From CAYWTX01 sp964461295 (GTDB taxonomy: Bacteria > Planctomycetota > Phycisphaerae > SM23-33), in NCBI GenBank assembly GCA_964461295.1, contig CAYWTX010000076.1:1-7014 (forward strand): a stretch of DNA of 7,014 bases, written 5' to 3'. Position numbers and translations under genes: made by a program. Below, in pieces: positions 1 through 5,204 of the stretch. Position 1 is the stretch's first letter. Each line of letters opens with the position of its first letter. The notes under the pieces were generated by a model. That model saw only the letters and a program-made list of their open reading frames with translations, did no database searches and had not been told where the DNA came from.

Positions 1-27
1 ATCCCCTGCATCCCCTGCATTCCTGCT
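1..27. repeat. Tandem nonamer repeat, three copies
   Basis: Two exact copies of ATCCCCTGC (1-9 and 10-18) are followed by a degenerate third copy, ATTCCTGCT (19-27). The array runs into the stop codon of the minus-strand gene that ends at 26, so it occupies that gene's immediate 3' flank. It may continue beyond the window edge. Function is unknown; it is one of three iterated short-oligomer tracts in this window, with unit lengths of 7, 8 and 9. Confidence 0.6.
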
Positions 28-1120
28 ATGTCTTTCCGATTGCCTTCGCCAAACGCTCCGCATAATAGCAGAAGTTCGGCCATGGGACATCATCGGGGAC
101 CAGGTGGTCCAGGTCCGGGATGTATCGCCCGCGCTGGATGGCCGGGCGCAGGCGCTCCAGTTCGGCGTCGATGGAGGCCGCGTCGCGGGCGAGCACGCGT
201 TTGTCGATGCCGCCCATCATGCACAGCCCCGGATACCGCCCGCCGAAGTCGTTCACGTCGCACCCGGCGGCGACCTCAAACGGGAACAGGTAGTTCACGC
301 CCGCGTTCATCATGGGGTCGATGAGCGCATCGGGCCAGCCGTCGGTATCCACGGAGATCAGCGGGATTTGGTGCGCGTCGGCGAAGGCCTTGATCCGCCG
401 GTACCGCGGGGCCATGAACTGCTCGAAGTGGGCCGGCGAGATCAGCGGGCCCTGCCGCCCGCACATGTCTTCCCAGATGTGGATGACATCCACGCGGACG
501 CCGGCGGCGAGGACCTTCTCGAACACGGCCAGATAGAGGTCGGCCATGTGCTCCATGATGTCGTGGACGAGGCCGGGGTCATCGTAGATGGCGAGCAGGC
601 AGTCCTCGTCCCCGAGCAGCCAGCGGATGGTGCCATAGAAGCCCACGTCGGGATAGCTGCCGAGCTGGATGGGCACGCCCGCGGCCATCCACGCCTTGGC
701 TTTGTCGAGCCAGTCGCCCTCAAGCCGGCGCGGGTCGTCGACGACGAGGCGTTCGGCCTGGTAGCGTTCCCAGTCCGCGCGCGACTTGACGGGGAAGGCG
801 ATGAACTCGGACATGCTGTTGTTGGACTTGATGTCGCGCCGCTGGATGCCCCATGAGTCGATGAAGATGCGATGTTGATCGGTGTCCTCGAGGGTCTGCG
901 CAGGAGAGGGCCAGGGGCCCAACCGGACGGGCACGACGGCCGGGGGGGCCTCGGCGCCGAAGTGTTTGCGCACATCGCCATAGCCGGTGAAGGCGGCGGG
1001 CATGCCTTCGCGTTGCCAGCGGCGCCACGCGCCGCCCCACGGCCCCCAGAAGAGCCAATATGGCGGGCGATCGACATTCCTGCCCAATGCGCAGTTCAGA
1101 AACCGCTCTCGGTCAGTCAT
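26..1120 (-). CDS. Uroporphyrinogen decarboxylase (URO-D) family protein, not HemE
   Basis: A 364-residue protein with the URO-D fold signature. It opens with MTDRERFLNC (1-10) and continues through GFYGTIRWLLG (160-170), EDMCGRQGPLISP (217-229), DTDGWP (258-263), a GGIDKRVL block (303-310) and a PDLDHLVPDDVP block near the C-terminus (335-346). These match the large family of URO-D-like proteins related to corrinoid/methyltransferase MtaA-type proteins that is abundant in Planctomycetota and anaerobes. The HemE N-terminal substrate motif (FRQAGRY type) is absent, so I do not call it a heme enzyme; the substrate is unknown and methyl transfer is a family-level guess. The start at 1120 is chosen because an AAGGAG Shine-Dalgarno lies 7 nt upstream and the family-typical N-terminus begins there. 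The frame stays open upstream to 1345 but that part is low-complexity and overlaps the divergent gene. Length is normal for the family. Confidence 0.88.
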   Translation of the reverse strand: MTDRERFLNCALGRNVDRPPYWLFWGPWGGAWRRWQREGMPAAFTGYGDVRKHFGAEAPPAVVPVRLGPWPSPAQTLEDTDQHRIFIDSWGIQRRDIKSNNSMSEFIAFPVKSRADWERYQAERLVVDDPRRLEGDWLDKAKAWMAAGVPIQLGSYPDVGFYGTIRWLLGDEDCLLAIYDDPGLVHDIMEHMADLYLAVFEKVLAAGVRVDVIHIWEDMCGRQGPLISPAHFEQFMAPRYRRIKAFADAHQIPLISVDTDGWPDALIDPMMNAGVNYLFPFEVAAGCDVNDFGGRYPGLCMMGGIDKRVLARDAASIDAELERLRPAIQRGRYIPDLDHLVPDDVPWPNFCYYAERLAKAIGKT

Positions 1121-1212
1121 CCGGCCGCTCCTTGAGGCCGAAACGATGCGCGGAGCGGACGCGAAAAGCAAGACCGAAGGCTTCAGCGACAGGAACCTAC
1201 CCTCGTTTAGCG

Positions 1213-1222
1213 CGCTTAAGCG
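1213..1222. promoter_or_regulatory. Perfect 10-bp palindrome in divergent intergenic region
   Basis: CGCTTAAGCG is its own reverse complement and lies in the 146-bp spacer (1121-1266) between two divergent genes, where an operator for a dimeric regulator could sit. A 10-bp palindrome can occur by chance, and I see no convincing -35/-10 pair next to it. This is only a candidate site. Confidence 0.2.
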
Positions 1223-1235
1223 TCGAGACGCAAGT

Positions 1236-1259
1236 TTGCCGCCTGGCGGCGGCAAGGAG
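1236..1259 (+). promoter_or_regulatory. Hairpin overlapping the Shine-Dalgarno of the secreted-protein gene
   Basis: TTGCCGCC (1236-1243) and GGCGGCAA (1248-1255) form a perfect 8-bp stem with a TGGC loop. The final AA of the stem is the start of the AAGGAG Shine-Dalgarno (1254-1259), which sits 7 nt before the ATG at 1267. In the transcript the stem would partly mask the ribosome binding site, so it could lower or modulate initiation. No riboswitch class is recognised. Confidence 0.35.
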
Positions 1260-1266
1260 CCCCTCG

Positions 1267-2072
1267 ATGTCGTGTAGTCGCTGCCGCGCTCGCTGCCGTG
1301 CCGCGATGTCGCTCCTCGCTGGGGCGTTGGCTGCGGCATTGACATCGCCGGTCGCCGCGGCCGAGGGCGAGCTGCGGGCCGAGCTCACCGCCAACGCGTC
1401 GGAGTTCACGTTCGTCGGCTGGCCGGTTTTCGACTTCCAGTCGTTCCGGGTTCGCCTGGCGGTGCGGTGGACGGGCGATGCGCCCATCTCGCTGCTGCGG
1501 TACCACGACGCCGTGGGCGCCCGCGGGGACGTCGCTGCTGGTGTCCGTAGCTGCTGCCCTTGCCGGCGGCAAGGACCAGCAGTCGGCCCTGCCGCCGCCG
1601 GGGGTCAGGACGGCGTACAAGTTCGACGAGGCGGGGCCGCATTTCCAGGCGTTCGGGCTGCTGATCCGCAACCCGGAGAAGTCCGCCCCGCTGATCGCCT
1701 GCGGGCGCAACACCGGCGGCGAGATCGCCGTTACCGTGCCCGACCTCGGCAAGATGGGGTTCATGGCCGGGGACAAGGCACTGGACAAGCTGACCGACAC
1801 GGCGATGAAGGCGTCGGGCAGGTTCAGCGCGGAGACCCTCACCTACGGCGGTCCGCGGTGGGCGAAGGTCGATCCCAACCGCTACGCATGCGCCGAATGG
1901 CTGAACCGCGAAACAAAGCCCAAGGTCGCGATCAAGATCGATTCAATGACCGATTGGCACCCGGCCAAGGACGCCGGGAGCGGCAATGCTCGTCGAGGAA
2001 GGCAAGGCGAAGGTCGGCGAAGATCTGGACCTGAGCGAGCACCCCCAATCGGGCGATCTGGAAGTGCCGTAA
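1267..2072 (+). pseudogene. Secreted protein of unknown function, interrupted by two frameshifts
   Basis: The coding signal moves through three frames. Frame one runs from ATG 1267 (AAGGAG 7 nt upstream) and starts with an Arg-rich n-region, a hydrophobic Leu/Ala core and a likely cleavage at AAA|EGE (about residue 32), a Sec signal peptide. It leads to GWPVFDF and ISLLRYHDAVGARG. Coding then continues in the next frame from 1529 (TSLLVSVAAALAGG, then AYKFDEAGPHFQAFGLLIRN). It ends in the third frame, 1979-2072 (MLVEEGKAKVGEDLDLSEH, stop TAA 2070-2072). Removing one G from GGGG 1525-1528 and one G from GGG 1976-1978 restores a single 267-residue protein. I do not recognise the family; it should be periplasmic or extracellular. 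Both breaks lie in G runs with one base extra, which fits sequencing or assembly indels as well as true decay. An HEAT-repeat lipoprotein gene follows 112 nt downstream. Confidence 0.7.
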
Positions 2073-2184
2073 GCACCGCCGATTGCCGGTTTGGGTCCGA
2101 AGGGCAGGTTGCCCCGCACGCGTCTGCGTCTTCAGTGGCCGGCTTCTGGTTGATCAGCGTTGCTGCTGGTTCTTAGGAGATGCA

Positions 2185-3276
2185 ATGCCTCTACTGCGGA
2201 TCTCGAACATTGACGTTCGGCGTTGGGCGTTCACTGCTGCTTTTCTTTCCGCCCTGTGTTCTCTGTGTCTGTGTAGTCTGCTGCTCTTGTCCGGGTGCAA
2301 GCGGGCGGAGTCCATCGTCGCCGGGCTGCTGAAGAAGAAGCAGGACACCAACATCGGAGAGGGCGACGCGTTGGCCCGGCTGGGCAACCCCTCCACGCGG
2401 GCGCAAGCCGCCCGTGAACTGGGCGAGGGGAAGGTCAAGGGCGTGCTGGAGGCGCTCAAAGGCTATCTGCAGGACAAGGACCCCAACGTGCGGCTGAACT
2501 GCGCGTGGGCGGTCGGCGAGATCGGCGAGCCCAACGCCATTGGCGACGTGCGCGTGCTGCTGACCGACCACGAGGCGAACGTCCGCCTGGCGGCCGCGGA
2601 GGCCCTGGGCAAGATGCCGGGCAGGGAGTCGGTGCTCTGGCTGGGTCAGGCGCTGGCCGGCGACGCGGACAAGCGGGTTCGCATGGCGGCGGCGCGGTCG
2701 CTGGGCGCCGTGCCGCACGCCGAATCGGCGGTGTGGCTGACCAAGGCGCTCGGCGAATCCGAGGCCGACGCCGACGTTGTCTCGGCCGCGGGGGAGAGCC
2801 TGGCGAAGGTCGGACTGCCCGCTTGCGGGGCCGTTTGCGCAGCCATGCCGGTGCTGACGCCTCGCGGGAGGTTGCTCGCCGTCCAGGCGGTCGCGGGCCT
2901 GAAGGACCCCAACGCCGTCGCGAGCTTGGTGGTTGCGGTCGAGTACAGTTGCGTCGGCCGCGGCGGCGCGACCGATGTCAAGACGTGTGCCCTCGCGGTG
3001 GACGCCCTGGCCGCGCAGGGTCCCGCGGCCGTGCCGGTCCTGGCCCGCCAGGCGGTCCACGTGGCGAACAAGCCCGCGCTGAAGGAAGAGGCCGCGAAGG
3101 TGTTCCGGCGAATCGGCAGACCGGCGATCCCGCCGCTGGTGGACCGCATCATGACCTGGCAGCCGTTCCCCGACCTGGGCGAGTTGAAGCTTTGGGCCGG
3201 CGTGCTGGAGGAGATCGGCCGCGACGATGCCCAGGCGCAGAAGGCCCTGGCGGTGGCGAAACCGCAGTTGAAGTAG
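2185..3276 (+). CDS. HEAT-repeat lipoprotein
   Basis: A 363-residue protein. The start at 2185 has AGGAG 5 nt upstream (2175-2179) and gives a proper signal peptide: RR near residue 12, a hydrophobic stretch 16-34, then the lipobox LSGC with Cys at 38. It should therefore be lipid-anchored. From about residue 60 to 215 it carries HEAT/PBS-lyase-type helical repeats of about 30 residues, recognisable by repeated DPNVRLNCAWAVGEIGEP (99-116), EANVRLAAAEALGKMP (130-145) and DKRVRMAAARSLGAVP (162-177). More divergent alpha-helical repeats run to about 350. HEAT arrays act as protein-binding scaffolds; no catalytic motif is visible and the partner is unknown. The frame extends upstream to 2083, but that part lacks a Shine-Dalgarno and would bury the signal peptide. 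The signal-peptide coding DNA contains heptamer and CTGTG repeats unlike the rest of the gene. It probably shares a transcript with the next gene. Confidence 0.85.
   Translation: MPLLRISNIDVRRWAFTAAFLSALCSLCLCSLLLLSGCKRAESIVAGLLKKKQDTNIGEGDALARLGNPSTRAQAARELGEGKVKGVLEALKGYLQDKDPNVRLNCAWAVGEIGEPNAIGDVRVLLTDHEANVRLAAAEALGKMPGRESVLWLGQALAGDADKRVRMAAARSLGAVPHAESAVWLTKALGESEADADVVSAAGESLAKVGLPACGAVCAAMPVLTPRGRLLAVQAVAGLKDPNAVASLVVAVEYSCVGRGGATDVKTCALAVDALAAQGPAAVPVLARQAVHVANKPALKEEAAKVFRRIGRPAIPPLVDRIMTWQPFPDLGELKLWAGVLEEIGRDDAQAQKALAVAKPQLK
2212..2232. repeat. Three tandem heptamers inside the signal-peptide coding region
   Basis: GACGTTC (2212-2218), GGCGTTG (2219-2225) and GGCGTTC (2226-2232) follow one another without gaps and are translated as part of DVRRWAF. 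Another iterated tract of CTGTG words lies at about 2253-2275 and encodes the Leu/Cys-rich core of the signal peptide. Base composition here is clearly lower in G+C than in the rest of the gene. Confidence 0.5.
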
Positions 3277-3339
3277 AGCGTAGCGGGTCGCTGAAACCGC
3301 GGGCTGCGCGGGGTGACCGGCGGTATGGAGGAACCGACC

Positions 3340-3864
3340 ATGGAACGTAGGCGATTCCTGAAAGCCGGAGCGGCAGGCGCCGCCGCGATCGTGAGCGCGG
3401 GCGCTGCCGGCGCCGCCGATGCAGCCGTCGCTGTCCCGAAGGAAGCTCCGGTCAATGGCGCGACCCTTGCTCCGGCTTGCGGGCTCTACTGCGGAGCGTG
3501 CGGAGACCACGCCGCGAAGACTTGCCACGGCTGCGGGTGCGACTGCGGGCGCTGCGCGGGCAAAGGTCACGCCCGCGCCTGCGAGATTGCCAAGTGCGCA
3601 GAGGGGCGGAAGCTCGCCCACTGCGGGGAGTGCGGCGACTTCGCTTGCACACGGCTTGTCGGCTTCTGCTTCGATCCGGTCTGGAGGACGCATTTGCCGG
3701 TGATCGAGGACCTCCGTCGCCGCAAGGCCATCGGCACGGACAAGTGGCTCGCCGAGCAGGCGGAATACTGGAGGGATGGCGACCGCCTGGCGGCGCGGAT
3801 CGCGATGCACGCGGAGTGCGAGCGGAAGTGGCGCGAGTTCCAGAAGGGCCGCAAAGGGAAGTAG
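3340..3864 (+). CDS. Tat-exported cysteine-rich DUF3795 domain protein
   Basis: A 174-residue protein. The start at 3340 has GGAGGA 7 nt upstream (3327-3332), better than the GTG at 3313 or ATG at 3325. The N-terminus ERRRFLK (2-8) matches the twin-arginine consensus and is followed by an Ala/Gly-rich h-region to about residue 29, so export in folded form by Tat is predicted. Residues 46-110 match DUF3795 in layout: CGLYCGAC (47-54), CHGCGCDCGRC (62-72), CEIAKC (81-86), CGECGDFAC (95-103) and Cys110. There are 15 cysteines in all, with Cys160 near the end, which suggests metal or Fe-S binding; the DUF's function is not known. A short charged helical tail follows. It lies 63 nt after the HEAT-repeat lipoprotein on the same strand, so both may be envelope components made together. 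The Tat signal could reflect cofactor insertion before export. Confidence 0.82.
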   Translation: MERRRFLKAGAAGAAAIVSAGAAGAADAAVAVPKEAPVNGATLAPACGLYCGACGDHAAKTCHGCGCDCGRCAGKGHARACEIAKCAEGRKLAHCGECGDFACTRLVGFCFDPVWRTHLPVIEDLRRRKAIGTDKWLAEQAEYWRDGDRLAARIAMHAECERKWREFQKGRKGK

Positions 3865-3982
3865 GGGCCTGCTTGTCAACCCCTTCCTTGATCCCTGCCG
3901 CCTTTGGCCGCCGGGCACATGTCGTTGGCCGCGCACGTCGGCCTCGGCACGCGATCGCTGACCCTCATCTCCTCCGTCGCCG

Positions 3983-4210
3983 TCAGTTCAGCAGTCGGAC
4001 TCTCGGATCGCGGTAGGCCGTCTGACTCTCCCACACGTTCAGGGCGACGGGGCCATGGGTCAGCGTCGTGTCGGTCAGTTGGTTGACGAGCCGGCCGTCA
4101 ATATAGGTCGTCAGCGAGGCCCCCCGCGCGGCGATGAGGACGTGGTACTCGCGCCCAAGTTCCCATTTGGACGGCACCGGGGCCGCTTGCTTTGGCGGGG
4201 GCGTTCGCGT
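3983..4210 (-). pseudogene. 3' remnant of a DUF1080/LamG-like (3-keto-disaccharide hydrolase type) gene
   Basis: The minus strand encodes about 76 residues ending at 3983, including WELGREYHVLIAARGASL, TYIDGRLVNQLTD and GPVALNVWESQTAYRDPRVR. The pattern (Trp, strand, ARG, strand with INGxxV, a D/T turn, G-x-(I/V)AL, then a final FRD-like strand) is that of the C-terminal beta-sandwich of DUF1080 or related concanavalin-like domains, which are usually some 180-250 residues long. An in-frame TAG at 4211-4213 closes the frame upstream, the only start (GTG 4177) has no Shine-Dalgarno, and the rest of the domain is missing, replaced by the SDR gene's leader. I read it as a remnant. It is the only gene-like content in the 379-bp stretch 3865-4243; I see nothing convincing in 3865-3982. 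Confidence 0.55.
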
Positions 4211-4215
4211 CTAAT
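4187..4215 (+). promoter_or_regulatory. Candidate sigma-70-type promoter for the SDR gene
   Basis: TTGCTT (4187-4192), a 17-bp spacer and TCTAAT (4210-4215) give a 3/6 match at -35 and a 5/6 match at -10, with the ATG 28 nt further on. It is the best such pair I found in the window and lies in the only local AT-richer patch. It overlaps the 5' end of the truncated minus-strand remnant. Confidence 0.4.
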
Positions 4216-4243
4216 CGCTCTTTCGTTTGCGGCGGGAGGGCGA

Positions 4244-5011
4244 ATGGACCTGAAGCTGCGGGACAAGGTGGCGTTGGTGACCGGCGGGTCGCGCGGACTC
4301 GGGCGGGCGATCTGCATCGCCCTGGCGGCTGAGGGGGCCAAGGTGGCTGTCAACTACCAGCGGAATGTCGGCGCGGCCGAGGAGGTCGTGCGGCAGGTTG
4401 CTCGCGCCGGTGGGCGGGCGGTCGCCATCGGCGCCGACGTGGCCGATGAAGGCGAGGTCATCGCGACGTTCGACCGGACGGAGCAGGCCCTGGGGCCGGT
4501 GGACGTGCTGGTGAACTCCGCGGGCATCTGGCCGACGGCGTACGTCAAGGACATGAGTGTCGAGCACTGGGACGCGACGATGGCGGTCAACCTTCGCGGT
4601 CCGTTTCTCACGTGCCGCGAGGCGCTGCGGCGGTGGATTCCGCGCGGAGCAAGCTCCGCCGCTAAGCGAATAGTGAACGTCACTTCCCAGGCGGCTTTTC
4701 ACGGCTCGACGACGGGGCACGCCGATTACGCGGCCAGCAAGGCGGGGCTGGTGACGTTCACGGTGTCGCTGGCCCGCGAGGCGGCCAGGTACGGCATCTA
4801 CGTCAACTGCGTGGCCCCCGGCATGATGGACACCGAAATGACGGCCGGGGCGCTGCGCGGCGGGTTGGAGAAGTATCTGGCCCGCATTCCGCTGGGGCGG
4901 ATCGGCACGCCGGAAGAGTTGGCCGACATGGTGGCGTTCCTGGCCAGCGAGCGAGCGAGCTACACCACCGGCGCGACGTTCGACGTTACGGGTGGGATGC
5001 TGATGCGGTGA
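4244..5011 (+). CDS. Short-chain dehydrogenase/reductase (FabG-like SDR)
   Basis: A 255-residue classical SDR, NAD(P)-dependent and cytoplasmic. Visible motifs are the nucleotide-binding TGGSRGLG (13-20), Asp65 in ADV, NSAG (91-94), Asn115 in AVNLRG, catalytic Ser148 in VTSQA, Tyr162-x-x-x-Lys166 (YAASK), PG (192-193) and the C-terminal YTTGATFDVTGG. All four catalytic-tetrad positions are present. The start at 4244 has GGAGG 4 nt upstream (4235-4239) and gives the usual MDLKLRDKVALVTGG opening. Its position before an aldolase-dehydrogenase gene suggests oxidation or reduction of a sugar or sugar acid rather than fatty acid synthesis, but the substrate cannot be read. Oddity: just before the catalytic Ser strand, a palindromic element encodes ASSAAK (residues 136-141), adding about five residues where family members normally pass straight from the helix into GRIVNVTS. 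Confidence 0.92.
   Translation: MDLKLRDKVALVTGGSRGLGRAICIALAAEGAKVAVNYQRNVGAAEEVVRQVARAGGRAVAIGADVADEGEVIATFDRTEQALGPVDVLVNSAGIWPTAYVKDMSVEHWDATMAVNLRGPFLTCREALRRWIPRGASSAAKRIVNVTSQAAFHGSTTGHADYAASKAGLVTFTVSLAREAARYGIYVNCVAPGMMDTEMTAGALRGGLEKYLARIPLGRIGTPEELADMVAFLASERASYTTGATFDVTGGMLMR
4644..4665. repeat. Intragenic palindromic element, copy 1 (single palindrome)
   Basis: GCGGAGC (4644-4650), AA, GCTCCGC (4653-4659) is a perfect 7-bp-arm palindrome, followed directly by CGCTAA (4660-4665). It lies within the SDR reading frame and is read as G-A-S-S-A-A-K. The same 16 nt recurs exactly at 6084-6099, and the same CGCTAA tail recurs at 6121-6126, in an unrelated coding sequence. Confidence 0.75.
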
Positions 5012-5016
5012 TCGCT

Positions 5017-5163
5017 GGTTCGTTGACTCGTGGATTCGTTGACTCGTCGGGCGACGACTGGTGGACTGGTTAACCGGTTGACTGGTGGATCGGGCAGCGG
5101 CGCATCGAATGCGGCGATAGCCTCCGTCCAGTTAACGAGTCCACCAGTTAACGAGTCAACGAA
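5017..5163. repeat. Octamer array arranged as an imperfect inverted repeat
   Basis: The SDR-aldolase spacer consists largely of octamers with consensus RAYTSGTK. Left arm: GGTTCGTT 5017, GACTCGTG 5025, GATTCGTT 5033, GACTCGTC 5041, then after 7 bases GACTGGTG 5056, GACTGGTT 5064, AACCGGTT 5072 and GACTGGTG 5080. The right arm (5126-5163) holds the same family on the opposite strand: GTCCAGTT 5126, AACGAGTC 5134, CACCAGTT 5142 and AACGAGTC 5150, then AACGAA. The 13-mer TTCGTTGACTCGT occurs at 5019 and 5035 and as its reverse complement at 5151-5163. ACTGGTGGACT at 5057-5067 pairs with 5138-5148. The unique centre holds a small hairpin, CGCAT-CGA-ATGCG (5101-5113). No U-run follows, so it is not a standard intrinsic terminator. 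Function unknown. Confidence 0.8.
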
Positions 5164-5204
5164 GAGAGAACGGATAGTTCCAGTTCCGCGGAGAAACCAT
5201 CGGG

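Noticed and set aside
104..856. 250-codon plus-strand frame opposite the URO-D family gene
   Set aside because: Mirror of the real gene's codon positions; no motif, and the minus-strand protein matches a known family throughout.
26..1120. Calling the first gene hemE
   Set aside because: The N-terminal motif that binds the substrate in true uroporphyrinogen decarboxylases is missing; only the wider family features are present.
1121..1345. N-terminal extension of the URO-D family protein to a start at 1345
   Set aside because: The added 75 residues are low-complexity, overlap the divergent gene, and the internal start at 1120 has a good Shine-Dalgarno and the family-typical N-terminus.
1248..1575. 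Shared word GGCGGCAAGGA near 1248 and again near 1565 as a possible repeat
   Set aside because: Eleven matching bases in a G+C-rich region; the first is a leader hairpin and Shine-Dalgarno, the second is ordinary coding sequence. Too short to claim a relation.
2191..3936. 581-codon open frame on the minus strand
   Set aside because: It is antisense to two well-supported plus-strand genes with Shine-Dalgarno sites and recognisable domains; its translation is low-complexity Arg/Ala/Gln.
3865..3982. Convergent terminator between the DUF3795 gene and the minus-strand remnant
   Set aside because: I found no strong stem followed by a T run in either direction.
5017..5163. CRISPR array
   Set aside because: Units are 8 nt, contiguous and degenerate, with no unique spacers of regular length between them.
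5148..5178. Possible promoter before the aldolase (TTAACG and GATAGT)
   Set aside because: Spacing is 19 bp and the -10 match is only 4/6, and the -35 word is part of the octamer repeat array, so it cannot be separated from chance.
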